Source: Colwellia psychrerythraea
GTDB lineage: Bacteria; Pseudomonadota; Gammaproteobacteria; Enterobacterales; Alteromonadaceae
NCBI RefSeq assembly: GCF_000764185.1
Contig: NZ_JQEC01000029.1
Location: 1-64,000 of the forward strand
Length of the DNA: 64,000 nt
Direction of reading: 5' to 3'
Of this stretch, positions 47,441-56,322 are shown piece by piece. Under the pieces are notes generated by a model. It had not been told where the DNA came from, made no database searches, and saw only the letters and a program-made list of their open reading frames with translations. The translations under genes and the position numbers were made by a program. Numbering within the stretch: position 1 is the stretch's first letter; each line of letters opens with the position of its first letter.

Positions 47441-47860
47441 ATGAAAGAAAAAACATTAGATATTGGGAAAGTAGCAAAACAGTCCGGGTTGCCTCCCTCA
47501 ACCCTACGGTATTACGAAGAAAAAGGCTTAATACAATCCGTTGGTCGTCATGGTTTACGTCGCTTATTCGATGTTCGAGTATTAAAACAACTGTCTTTGA
47601 TTTCGTTAGGTCGACTGGCGGGTTTTTCGTTAGAAGAAATTCGCGGGATGTTTTCGAAAGGAGATATGTTACAAGTAGACAGGCAGCAACTGCTAATAAA
47701 AGCCGAAGAGGTAGAGCAAACAATACTTCAAATGACCGCAGTACGTGATGGTCTTCGTCATGTTGCAATTTGCCCAGAGCCAAGTCATTTAGAATGCCCT
47801 AAATTTAATAAAATGATACTTGCTGCAAACCGACAAGTAAGGCGAGCTAATAATAAGTAG
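47441..47860 (+). CDS. MerR-family transcriptional regulator
   Basis: From ATG 47441 the protein has 139 residues. The winged helix is LDIGKVAKQSGLPPSTLRYY and EEKGLIQSVGRHGLRRLFDV (residues about 5-45). A dimerisation helix follows, and the C-terminal segment CPEPSHLECPKF carries two cysteines that could bind metal or sense redox state. An upstream in-frame ATG at 47336 would run through the promoter dyad and is unlikely. It probably controls the divergent DUF2938-cupin operon and itself. Confidence 0.88.
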   Translation: MKEKTLDIGKVAKQSGLPPSTLRYYEEKGLIQSVGRHGLRRLFDVRVLKQLSLISLGRLAGFSLEEIRGMFSKGDMLQVDRQQLLIKAEEVEQTILQMTAVRDGLRHVAICPEPSHLECPKFNKMILAANRQVRRANNK

Positions 47861-47979
47861 CGTATCTTTAATAGAATAATGGAGTTGATATAAGATCAAT
47901 TTATATCTGATAGATCTCCAATTAACTTATAGATGTGAATATTAATAGCGATATAATATAGTCGCATTTGAACTTGGTA

Positions 47980-48075
47980 CTATAAATCGTTTAATAGGAC
48001 GATAAACAGTTGGTTTATACTCCTAAGTAGCTTATTTTAACCAACTATTTCTAGCCCCTTAAATGGGCGTTTTAT
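47980..48075 (+). other. attC-like recombination site
   Basis: AAACAGTTGGTT and AACCAACTATTT pair around TATACTCCTAAGTAGC. GGAC before and CCCCTTAAATGGGCGTTTTAT after resemble the L and R boxes. It aligns over about 90 bases with the minus-strand site at 2029-2126, sharing AAACAGTTGGTTT, TCCT and TTTTAACCAACTATTT. The outer boxes (CTATAAA and GTTTTAT) are degenerate. Confidence 0.75.
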
Positions 48076-48089
48076 GCCAAGGAAAAATT

Positions 48090-48422
48090 ATGCACTCTCG
48101 AAAAACTCGTAGATTAAGAAAAAAGCTTTATTTAGATGAATTTGCTGTAATGGGGGTTGAATTAGATTGTAATTTAACTTGTAAGGATGAGTCTGAATTA
48201 GCAACAATAATGGATGATTTTTTTGTTTTTATTGACTCTCTAAACTTATGTATTGGCGGTGGTGGGGATCTGACTGCCTTTGCTGGTTTTATTTCTTCTC
48301 ATGAACGTTATGGTTCAGTCACTGACTCGGACATATCAAACATATCTAATTGGTTGAAAGACAAAAATATCATTTCAACGTTTAATATTGGTGAACTTGT
48401 TGATGTTAACTATGGCACATAG
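48090..48422 (+). CDS. YggL-like (DUF469) protein in an integron cassette
   Basis: The protein has 110 residues from ATG 48090, with AAGGA upstream. Its start (MHSRKTRRLRKKLYLDEFAV) fits the N-terminus of YggL, a small protein that binds the 50S ribosomal subunit. The rest follows the family plan: an acidic second strand, IMDDFFVFIDSLNLCIGGGG near residue 50, and a closing VTDSDISNISNWLKD helix. It is more diverged than the usual chromosomal copy. An attC-like site lies before (47980-48075) and a short one after (48439-48475), which marks it as a captured cassette. Confidence 0.82.
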   Translation: MHSRKTRRLRKKLYLDEFAVMGVELDCNLTCKDESELATIMDDFFVFIDSLNLCIGGGGDLTAFAGFISSHERYGSVTDSDISNISNWLKDKNIISTFNIGELVDVNYGT

Positions 48423-48438
48423 ACGCTTAAGAACTTAC

Positions 48439-48475
48439 TGCTAACAATTAACAGCCGCTTATGGCGGCGTTATAC
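48439..48475 (+). other. Short attC-like site
   Basis: The site reads TGCTAACAATTAACA, then GCCGCTTATGGCGGC and GTTATAC. The R'' (CTAACAA) and R' (GTTATAC) boxes are excellent and the GCCGC/GCGGC stem is perfect, but most of the usual middle is missing. At 37 bp it is shorter than known attC sites, so a deletion derivative is likely. Confidence 0.6.
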
Positions 48476-48497
48476 GTTTCAATAGTCGGGGTTTTGT

Positions 48498-48798
48498 ATG
48501 CTGAAGTATTTTATCTAATTATATTTTTTTTTCAGTAACAACTAAAGCTGAACAGACCACAATTTTTGTCAATGAATCAAGTTATGCCTTAGCGGGTAAT
48601 GATAAAGAATTTGATGCCGAATCTTTGCTAAATATACTTAAAAAACAAGAAGTACAAAAGGTGATGTTAACTGTTGACGTATGTGCTGGCCCCGCTATTT
48701 TAGCAAATGTATATGTTGTACTTAGCCAAATTGAAGTTACTACCATCAATTTAAAAGCTATTGGCAAGTTAGAAAAAAGCAGTTGTGAAAACCTATAG
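48498..48798 (+). pseudogene. Exported protein gene with a frameshift in the signal peptide
   Basis: A good frame ends at TAG 48796-48798 and reads AEQTTIFVNESSYALAGNDK, then EFDAESLLNILKKQEVQKVM and further. Before it, ILSNYIFFSVTTKA looks like the rest of a signal peptide, but this frame has no start. ATG 48498 (MLKYFI) is in another frame, so one lost or gained base near 48505-48516 would restore a precursor of about 100 residues. The mature part has two cysteines and a helix-strand pattern faintly like ExbD/TolR periplasmic domains; I do not claim that family. Confidence 0.5.
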
Positions 48799-49079
48799 TA
48801 ATAAATTAAACAAGGACAATAAACGTAACTAATCTGTTTAGCTTATTCATTCAGTAATGCATTTCTCATAATTTATGACGTTTCTCATATATCGATGCTG
48901 CGCCTTAATTGCGTTAGTTATAATCTTTAGTGTAAAAACTTCACTTTTTGGTATTGATTTAATTTGTAAACCTGTCACTGTGTACTCACTGAATGTTTAT
49001 TCAACATTACTAACTATCAGTAACTAACTTATTCAGTCCACAATTCGGTTCAAACAATAATTAAAGGAGTAGCGCTTCA

Positions 49080-50744
49080 ATGTGTTCAATCTTTGGTATA
49101 TTAGATATAAAAACAGGTGCAGATGCACTTCGTCCAAAAGCTTTAGAATATTCTCGTCTTTTACGTCACCGCGGTCCTGATTGGTCAGGCATTTATCACA
49201 GCGACAAAGCAATTTTAGTCCATGAACGTTTATCTATTGTTGATACAGAGCATGGCGCTCAACCTTTATACAATAGTAATAAAACGAATGTCTTAGCTGT
49301 CAATGGTGAAATTTATAACCACAAAACATTAGCCGCTAATTTAAACGTAGATTACGCTTTTCAAACGGCATCCGACTGTGAAGTTATTTTACCACTTTAT
49401 GAAGAATTCGGTGTTGATTTTGTTGATAAACTACAAGGTATGTTTGCCTTTTGTTTATACAATGAAACTGACAATAGCTACTTAATTGCTCGTGACCATA
49501 TCGGTATTATCCCGCTTTATACTGGTTATGATAGTGATGGTAACTTTTATGTTGCTTCAGAAATGAAAGCGTTAATGCCCATTTGTAAAACCGTAACGGA
49601 ATTCCCACCAGGTCATATCTTAGATAGCCGTGTTGGAGAGTTAAAAAAATATTATAAACGTAACTGGCAAGAATATGGCGCGATTAAAGATAATACCACC
49701 AGCACCACTAAAATTCGTGAAGCATTAGAAGAGTCAGTAAAAAGTCATCTGATGACTGATGTGCCTTACGGTGTATTATTATCAGGTGGTTTAGATTCAT
49801 CATTAATTTCTGCCATTACCCAGAAATTTGCTGCCCGTAGAATTGAAGACAATGACTTAGCTGAGGCGTGGTGGCCAAAAGTACATTCATTTGCTTGTGG
49901 TCTTGAAGGATCACCCGATTTAATAGCGGCACAGACTGTTGCCGATAGTATTGGTACTATCCACCATAGTATTGTTTTTACCGAGCAAGAAGGCATCGAC
50001 GCCCTTAAAGAAGTTATTTATCATCTAGAAACTTATGATGTAACGACTATCCGCGCTTCTACCCCTATGTATTTGATGGCACGTAAAATTAAAGCCATGG
50101 GTATTAAAATGGTACTTTCAGGTGAAGGCGCTGATGAAATTTTTGGTGGATATTTGTACTTCCACAAAGCGCCAAACGCGCAAGAGTTTCACGAAGAGCT
50201 AAACCGTAAGCTCGACAGACTGCATAAATTTGATTGCTTACGTGCTAACAAATCTATGTCGGCTTGGGGCATCGAAGCTCGTGTACCCTTTTTAGATAAA
50301 AACTTTATGGATGTTGCCATGCGCATCAACCCAGAAGATAAATTGTGTGGCAATGGCAAAATGGAAAAAGCCATTCTACGTGAATCTTTTGAAGGTTACT
50401 TACCTAAAGAAATTTTATGGCGTCAAAAAGAGCAATTCTCAGACGGTGTTGGTTATTCTTGGATTGATGGTTTAAAAGCCCATGTAGAAGAACAAGTTAC
50501 CGATCAACAACTGGAAAGTGCTAGCTTTAGGTTCCCAGTAAATACTCCTGATTCTAAAGAAGCATATTATTATCGTTGTGTCTTTGAAGAAAGGTTCCCT
50601 TTACCGTCTGCTGCTGATTGTGTTATTGGCGGTAAGTCTGTCGCTTGTAGTACGGAAGAAGCCTTAGCTTGGGATGAAAGTTTTCAAAATAATGCTGACC
50701 CATCGGGTCGTGCTGTGTTGAGTGTTCATAACGAGAGCTATTAA
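49080..50744 (+). CDS. asnB: Asparagine synthase (glutamine-hydrolysing) AsnB
   Basis: The protein has 554 residues, equal to E. coli AsnB. After Met removal the N-terminal Cys (MCSIFGILD) is the glutaminase nucleophile; RHRGPDWSG and VNGEIYNH follow. The synthetase half has the PP-loop LSGGLDSSLIS near residue 236 and GEGADEIFGGY near 348. It makes asparagine from aspartate, glutamine and ATP. AAAGGAG lies before the ATG. It has its own promoter region of 280 bp and a terminator at 50777-50811. Confidence 0.98.
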   Translation: MCSIFGILDIKTGADALRPKALEYSRLLRHRGPDWSGIYHSDKAILVHERLSIVDTEHGAQPLYNSNKTNVLAVNGEIYNHKTLAANLNVDYAFQTASDCEVILPLYEEFGVDFVDKLQGMFAFCLYNETDNSYLIARDHIGIIPLYTGYDSDGNFYVASEMKALMPICKTVTEFPPGHILDSRVGELKKYYKRNWQEYGAIKDNTTSTTKIREALEESVKSHLMTDVPYGVLLSGGLDSSLISAITQKFAARRIEDNDLAEAWWPKVHSFACGLEGSPDLIAAQTVADSIGTIHHSIVFTEQEGIDALKEVIYHLETYDVTTIRASTPMYLMARKIKAMGIKMVLSGEGADEIFGGYLYFHKAPNAQEFHEELNRKLDRLHKFDCLRANKSMSAWGIEARVPFLDKNFMDVAMRINPEDKLCGNGKMEKAILRESFEGYLPKEILWRQKEQFSDGVGYSWIDGLKAHVEEQVTDQQLESASFRFPVNTPDSKEAYYYRCVFEERFPLPSAADCVIGGKSVACSTEEALAWDESFQNNADPSGRAVLSVHNESY

Positions 50745-50776
50745 TAACTTCTGGTAACGAATTCGATTAACGAGAC

Positions 50777-50811
50777 AAAAAAAGCCGATATTTAATAATA
50801 TCGGCTTTTTT
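50777..50811 (+). terminator. Rho-independent terminator of asnB
   Basis: The stem AAAAAGCCGATAT / ATATCGGCTTTTT with a short loop is flanked by A and T runs. It can end both asnB and the convergent amidohydrolase gene. Confidence 0.88.
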
Positions 50812-50870
50812 ATTTATTAGGCCAATCAGTAAAATTGTAGTGCTATTGCTTAACAAATCTCAAAATATAT

Positions 50871-52544
50871 TTAATTAACTTTTGATTCATCTGATAGTGA
50901 ATATACTTTTTTACCCGCTACCCATGTTTGTAATACCTGACTTTGCCAGATATTACTTGCTGGCATGGTAAATAGATCATCGCTTAGCAGAATGAAATCG
51001 GCCTTTTTACCTGCCTCTAAGCTGCCTATTATCTTATCTTGATGACCTGAATAAGCGGCATCTATGGTAAAGCTTCTCAATGCTTCAATAGGTGTCATTT
51101 TCTGATCAGCATACCAGCCGCCATCGGGTGAGTTGTTATGGTCTTGCCTGGTAATAGCCGCATGTAACCCATAAAATGGATTTGGCGATTCAACAGGGAA
51201 ATCTGACCCTGCAGCAATAATGACATTGCTATCAAGTAACTTACGCCAAGCATACGCACCTATAATCCGCTGCTCGCCAAGGCGAGTAACAGCCATGTTT
51301 TTATCACTAGTGGCATGTGTCGTCTGCATTGAGGCGATAACATTAAGCGCTGAAAAACGGGGGATATCGGCTAAGCGCAGTACTTGTGCATGTTCTATTC
51401 TATGCCGTAATAACTTAGTTTTACTTTTAGTAATGCCTTGCTGGTAAAGATCTAATATCAGTTTATTAGCATTATCACCAATTGCATGGGTGTTTACTTG
51501 AAAGCCAGCATTCATAGCAAAATTAATATAGTGTTGTAAGGTATCATTATCATGTAATAACAAGCCCTTATGGCCAGCATGGTCGCTATAATCACTGATT
51601 AATGAGGCTCCCCTACTGCCTAATGCACCATCTGCTTGAATTTTAACACTGTTAAAAATGAACATTTCATCAGATGTTTTATAAGGGCCTTGTGCTAATT
51701 GTTGCTGCCAATTTGGGCTGGGTAAATACAACATGCCATTAATACGAATAGTCATATTATTTTCGCTAGCGAGCTCTTTATATAAATTCATATTATTTTG
51801 ATTTATACCGGCGTCATGCACACTGGTTAAGCCCATACTAGCCAAAGATTGCATCGCCCTTGTTAAGGCTATTTTATCTTCTTCAGCTGATGGCTGAGCA
51901 ATACTCGTAGTTATTAGATCCATGGCATTATCAATGAAAATACCGGTAAGCTGACCATTTTTATCTTTTATTATTTCCCCACCAGCAGGAGATTTACTCG
52001 CTGAAGTTATTCCCGCTAAAGCCATCGCTTTAGAGTTAGCCCAACCAGCATGGCCATCAACTCGTCTAAGCCACACGGGTTTATCTGGAAAAGCCTCATC
52101 TAAACTTTTAGCACTTGGGTAAGTATTATTAGCCCATTGCACCTGATTCCAACCTCTTCCAAGGACCCAACTCAATGCCTTGTTATTTTTGGTATACGTT
52201 ATGGTGCGCTCAACAGCATCAGCTTCAGATGTAGTACCGGCCAAGTCGACCTGTAATAAGCTGTGTCCATAGCCAAGCACATGACCATGAGCATCAATTA
52301 AACCGGGCAACATTGTTTTGCCTTCGCCATCAATAATCAGCATATCAGGTGTTACATCAGCAGTAGCATCAGTCTGATAGACTTTAATGATGGTGTCATT
52401 TGAGAATAAAATGGCAGAAAACTGCTGTAATGACTCGCCACTGACAGTGTAGCCATTGACATTTTTTATTAGCGTGGTTTGCGCCATAAGCTCAGTACTG
52501 ATTAATAGCGCTGATATGGCTGTAATTAATTGAAGTTTTTTCAT
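50871..52544 (-). CDS. Exported amidohydrolase (YtcJ-like)
   Basis: From ATG 52542-52544 the protein has 557 residues and a signal peptide (MKKLQLITAISALLISTELM followed by AQ). The upstream TTG start would add 15 polar residues and is rejected. The metal-dependent hydrolase fold shows DAHGHVLGYGHSLLQVDLAG near residue 85, IQADGALGSRGA near 290 and NTHAIGDNANKLILD near 340. AAGSDFPVESPNPFYGLHAA is near 435. YtcJ-type enzymes hydrolyse amide or ester bonds; the substrate is not known. The gene is monocistronic and periplasmic by its signal. Confidence 0.88.
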   Translation of the reverse strand: MKKLQLITAISALLISTELMAQTTLIKNVNGYTVSGESLQQFSAILFSNDTIIKVYQTDATADVTPDMLIIDGEGKTMLPGLIDAHGHVLGYGHSLLQVDLAGTTSEADAVERTITYTKNNKALSWVLGRGWNQVQWANNTYPSAKSLDEAFPDKPVWLRRVDGHAGWANSKAMALAGITSASKSPAGGEIIKDKNGQLTGIFIDNAMDLITTSIAQPSAEEDKIALTRAMQSLASMGLTSVHDAGINQNNMNLYKELASENNMTIRINGMLYLPSPNWQQQLAQGPYKTSDEMFIFNSVKIQADGALGSRGASLISDYSDHAGHKGLLLHDNDTLQHYINFAMNAGFQVNTHAIGDNANKLILDLYQQGITKSKTKLLRHRIEHAQVLRLADIPRFSALNVIASMQTTHATSDKNMAVTRLGEQRIIGAYAWRKLLDSNVIIAAGSDFPVESPNPFYGLHAAITRQDHNNSPDGGWYADQKMTPIEALRSFTIDAAYSGHQDKIIGSLEAGKKADFILLSDDLFTMPASNIWQSQVLQTWVAGKKVYSLSDESKVN

Positions 52545-52822
52545 GACATTTTTATTGTTATCGTCTTTATTGTAGGAAGTTAGCCGCAAATCACTTTAAC
52601 ATAACGTTATCAACATCTAATAACTAAATGACAAAGAATATCTGCTTTAAGCTAGAACTGTCTTAGACTTGCCAATGATGAGCGAAGCTAAAAAAGAAGC
52701 TATTTAATTTATTATGACTATTAATAAACTCTGGTAACATTTAGCAACTTAACTTCACATAGAGATTTAGGGTAAAATAACGCTATCGTTTACAATTAGC
52801 ATTAGCGAATAAAGGTTATCAC

Positions 52823-53509
52823 GTGACAGAAAAACATCTTATTTGGGATTTACCCTTACGCATTTTTCATTGGAGTTTTGCCGGCACAATATTAGCTTCT
52901 TGGTATACCGCTGAGCAAGAAGGGGAAATGATTGACCTGCATATGCAATTGGGCTTTGTTGCCCTTGGTTTAATTATATTTCGAATTCTTTGGGGTGTTA
53001 TAGGGCCAAAGCATGCAAGGTTTGTCAATTTCATTCCCTCCCCGAAAACACTTATTAGCTATTTGCATCCAGCTAAAGAGAGTAAAGTTACTGCGGGTCA
53101 CAATCCATTAGGTGCCTTGATGGTGGTGCTAATGATTGTTTTAATCACACTACAGGCGGTTAGTGGTCTGTTTATTAATGATGATATATTTTCTTCTGGA
53201 CCCTACTACGGTAGTTTAAGTAATGATTTAGAAAAAATTATGGCTTTTATCCATCACAACACCTTTGACTTTATGATTGCTGCCATTGCCTTACACCTTG
53301 GAGCCGTCGCCTATTATTGGCATATTAAAAAGCAAAATTTAGTTTTACCGATGATCACTGGCAAAAAATCAGCCGAGCAGGTTAAAGCGATAGATGCCAT
53401 TCCCCATTCGAAGGTTATTCTAGGTTGTTTAGTCGCTGTATGTTGTGTCGGTTTAATTTATTGGCTGGTAGTTATCAATGCGCCTGTGATTGAAGAGTTT
53501 TATTATTAA
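52823..53509 (+). CDS. Cytochrome b561-type membrane protein
   Basis: This 228-residue protein starts with GTG 52823 after AAAGG. Segments: LRIFHWSFAGTILASWYT near residue 12, HMQLGFVALGLIIFRILWG near 40, ALMVVLMIVLITLQAVSGLF near 95 and HHNTFDFMIAAIALHLGAVA near 145. Histidines H17, H40 and those in HHNTFDF and LHLGAV are likely haem b ligands. It resembles the b-type subunit family of hydrogenases and of cytochrome c partner proteins. A fifth segment ends the protein. Its electron partner is not evident nearby. Confidence 0.88.
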   Translation: MTEKHLIWDLPLRIFHWSFAGTILASWYTAEQEGEMIDLHMQLGFVALGLIIFRILWGVIGPKHARFVNFIPSPKTLISYLHPAKESKVTAGHNPLGALMVVLMIVLITLQAVSGLFINDDIFSSGPYYGSLSNDLEKIMAFIHHNTFDFMIAAIALHLGAVAYYWHIKKQNLVLPMITGKKSAEQVKAIDAIPHSKVILGCLVAVCCVGLIYWLVVINAPVIEEFYY

Positions 53510-53547
53510 AGCTTTATTATTACTCTCAGCTTAATGCTGTTTGAATC

Positions 53548-53579
53548 AAAAAAGGTTAGCCACTTGGCTAACCTTTTTT
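53548..53579. terminator. Bidirectional terminator
   Basis: AAAAAAGGTTAGCC / GGCTAACCTTTTTT is a perfect stem with a four-base loop between the convergent cytochrome b and DUF4105 genes. Confidence 0.9.
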
Positions 53580-53609
53580 GTCTTTATTGATCCGTACGAA
53601 ATAAAGTCA

Positions 53610-55472
53610 CTAAAAATAATGGCGATATTCGAGTTTAAATTCTTGGAAGCTATTGACTGGCTGCTGCTCTTTACCTTCAACCCGATGAAAATCAGCAGAT
53701 AGACGTAAGCTATCATTGTCGCCAAGCGGTATACTTTGCTGAAAACTCACCCTGCTGCGCTGTGTTTGGTCAAACAAGAATTGATAGTGCTCCGCTTCCA
53801 CTAATAACGTGCTTTTAGGCCAGTAATGTAACAAACCTACCTGTGCTCCTGGCGCAACGGCGGCAAAACTATCAAGCTTACGATTAAACTCTAATCTACC
53901 GGTAGCAAAGGCAAAAATATGCGTATTATCTAATAATTCGTAACTAACGCCTCCACCTCCTGAGCCTTGGGTGACCAAAACTTCTTTATCCAAGGTCCAC
54001 TGCTGCTCTAAACTAATGTTGGCTTTCCATGACCAAGGAGAAAAGTAGCTGTCTCTTGTTGATAAAGAAACAATATCGAGTAACTCAGCTTTTTCTAGTT
54101 TAATATCTCCGCCTTCATAAGCTCTCAACATGACATTAACCATGTTTAATGACATGCCTTGGTAATAACCTGCAATAGGGTCAAGCAAGTCATGATAGCT
54201 GCCACGGTATTTCACCTCTACAAAAGATTTATCTAGGTTTTGCCCCAAACTAAACCCTAGCATCGCCGTTTTATGGCCAAGATCAGGTCGCTGTGGTTGC
54301 TCTATAGGTATGCTTAGTTTGGACGGGTTTTCACTGAGTCGCCTCAATAATAAGTAACTTCGGCGTGTGGTCTCTTTAGGACGCCCATTAAAAGTATTTT
54401 GATAGCGCAAATAGCGATAGGCACTATCAACAATAATTTGTTGCTGTTTAATCGGCAGACTAATAAATTCTGGCTTTTTTAATACCTTGATATCTTTAGA
54501 TAAGGCCAATGCCAATATATTTTCATCATCAGTTAACATGGCTAATTGCACTTTTAACTCAGTTAAAATAGATGGCCTATAATGAGTATCCGCTATCAAC
54601 TCAGCGTCTTGAACGACCCTGACAGTATCTAGTGGCATAGCGGTCACTGGAAAGTTATTAGCGAGATACAATCCAGGTCTAGCAACATCAAGCAACTCAA
54701 GTAATCTAAATGAACAGTTCTCATCAAAGAAATAATACTCAAAATCAATCCCTTGTAACTCCCAAATATGCGCCAACATGGCATCAATTTCATCTTGTTT
54801 TAAATTTAATTTATATTCCCATAAGTCACGATTTTCTAGCCGGTTATACTCTTTAATTTTTTCAAAATAAGGATTAGCGGCAAAATTACCAGGATAACCA
54901 CCGGTTAATCCTCTAGCCGCATATAGAAAACCGGCATCTCCGTCTGGTACGGTAGCGCCAAAGTTCAAGGCATAAGAGAGGTAAGTGGAATCTTGCTCAA
55001 CACTTTCGGGATCAAACCGTAAGAAAGTATGACCATACATTGATGAAGGACTATTTAATTGTGCTGATGCAAATACCAAAACGACTCTACTAGTATTAAG
55101 TTTATTGCGCCAATCTCGATATTCCTGACAATAAAAAGGCTTAACGTCTTTGCTAAGTGTTGTTATGTTTTCTAATAAAAACAGTGTTCTCGCTGGAAAC
55201 TTACATTGAGTATCAGCTTGCTCTTTTAACGCTGAAATGGTCGCCAACAATTCACTTTCAGGATTTACTGCGCCATCTGGTGCTAAAAAGAAGCTTGCAT
55301 CATCAACATAACTTTCAATTTCACTGCCTTGCTTTTGCGTATTAATATGTAATAACGCACGCCACTGCTCTGTTTGTGCCAATTGAGTAAAATTTTCTGG
55401 CTGCTGTGCATTAGCTTGTATAGCCATTAAAAAAATGAGGGAAAAAGATAATAGCGATGCTTTTAAGTTCAT
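53610..55472 (-). CDS. DUF4105 exported protein
   Basis: This 620-residue precursor has a signal peptide of about 22 residues (LLSFSLIFLMAIQANAQQ). The DUF4105 core contains LVFASAQLNSPSSMYGHTFL near residue 130, ARGLTGGYPGNFAANPYF near 190 and FEYYFFDENCSFRLLELLDV near 245, with conserved H and C of a possible papain-like hydrolase. The C-terminal 220 residues look like a beta-barrel ending in LEYRHYF, suggesting outer-membrane location. The function is unknown. Confidence 0.9.
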   Translation of the reverse strand: MNLKASLLSFSLIFLMAIQANAQQPENFTQLAQTEQWRALLHINTQKQGSEIESYVDDASFFLAPDGAVNPESELLATISALKEQADTQCKFPARTLFLLENITTLSKDVKPFYCQEYRDWRNKLNTSRVVLVFASAQLNSPSSMYGHTFLRFDPESVEQDSTYLSYALNFGATVPDGDAGFLYAARGLTGGYPGNFAANPYFEKIKEYNRLENRDLWEYKLNLKQDEIDAMLAHIWELQGIDFEYYFFDENCSFRLLELLDVARPGLYLANNFPVTAMPLDTVRVVQDAELIADTHYRPSILTELKVQLAMLTDDENILALALSKDIKVLKKPEFISLPIKQQQIIVDSAYRYLRYQNTFNGRPKETTRRSYLLLRRLSENPSKLSIPIEQPQRPDLGHKTAMLGFSLGQNLDKSFVEVKYRGSYHDLLDPIAGYYQGMSLNMVNVMLRAYEGGDIKLEKAELLDIVSLSTRDSYFSPWSWKANISLEQQWTLDKEVLVTQGSGGGGVSYELLDNTHIFAFATGRLEFNRKLDSFAAVAPGAQVGLLHYWPKSTLLVEAEHYQFLFDQTQRSRVSFQQSIPLGDNDSLRLSADFHRVEGKEQQPVNSFQEFKLEYRHYF

Positions 55473-55537
55473 AGAGTTTACTTGCTGGAAATGTAATATC
55501 GGAGAATAAAGATTGAATAAATATCAATGCTGTAATT

Positions 55538-55566
55538 AAAAAAGGCTACCTGAAGCAGCCTTTTTT
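55538..55566 (-). terminator. Terminator of the DUF3015 gene
   Basis: AAAAAAGGCT / AGCCTTTTTT with a 9-nt loop lies 20 bp past the DUF3015 stop and before the DUF4105 start on the minus strand. Confidence 0.82.
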
Positions 55567-55585
55567 CATAGAAAAAAGATAAATA

Positions 55586-56065
55586 CTATACTGTATATTT
55601 AACTAAAGTTTTGTCATTTTTCATTAAAGAAAACATAGAGCTAACTACGTGTTCAGTGGTTGCTTCTTCTGAAGGGAATAATGTATTGAAGTTGTTATGA
55701 AGAGTCGACTTGAATAAAGCACGATCAGCTTCTGCTACACCTAAAGAAACTGCTACAGCAGTTAATGCTTCACCATCACCACGAGCAACATCTTCACTGA
55801 ACTCATCCATAATCATACTAACATCAATCATTTCCTTACCGCCGTAAGTCAATGTACCTTTAGTTGAACAGCCGTTAGTACCGAATGACATACCAAAAGT
55901 ATTGTTACCTGTTGAGTTATTCGTTGTTGCAGCTAAAACATGGCTAGGAGTGCCTGTTTGACCAGCGAAAAGCATATTACCCCAACCACAAGTCTGGCTA
56001 CCAGGTGCGTCGGCTAAAACAGAAGTTGATACTAATAAAGTTGATGCGATTAAAAGTTTTTTCAT
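55586..56065 (-). CDS. DUF3015 exported protein
   Basis: This 159-residue precursor has a signal peptide (MKKLLIASTLLVSTSVLADA). The mature part has CGWGNMLFAGQTGTPSHVLA, then FGMSFGTNGCSTKGTLTYGG, both typical of DUF3015. The two cysteines probably form a disulfide. The function is unknown; it may be abundant given the strong terminator. Confidence 0.9.
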   Translation of the reverse strand: MKKLLIASTLLVSTSVLADAPGSQTCGWGNMLFAGQTGTPSHVLAATTNNSTGNNTFGMSFGTNGCSTKGTLTYGGKEMIDVSMIMDEFSEDVARGDGEALTAVAVSLGVAEADRALFKSTLHNNFNTLFPSEEATTEHVVSSMFSLMKNDKTLVKYTV

Positions 56066-56256
56066 GATAAATCCCTATATAATTTTTGTAGAATGTTACT
56101 TATTGTTAAAATTAAGCCAAACCAGTCTAATACATATGTTTTTATTATTCTAGCGGTTAACTCCTTAATTATTGAAGTAATTTTGTCTATTAGATCAAAA
56201 CCAGTATCTGATATTTTAACTGTTAAAAAAATTACTCCTTTATTCATCAATTCAAC

Positions 56257-56289
56257 AAAAAAGCCCTTGTTTTTAACAAGGGCTTTTTA
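56257..56289 (-). terminator. Terminator of the cytochrome c' gene
   Basis: AAAAAGCCCTTG / CAAGGGCTTTTT has a loop of about 8 nt, 34 bp after the stop at 56323. Confidence 0.85.
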
Positions 56290-56322
56290 TAGCATTAACT
56301 AATTTTTTGATGCTGCTATTAA

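Noticed and set aside
46245..47860. Cupin, DUF2938 and merR genes as integron cassettes
   Set aside because: They are divergently arranged with their own promoter and have no attC between them.
56062..56302. Short frames on both strands between the DUF3015 and cytochrome c' genes
   Set aside because: The region is an AT-rich spacer with a terminator and the peptides are not protein-like.
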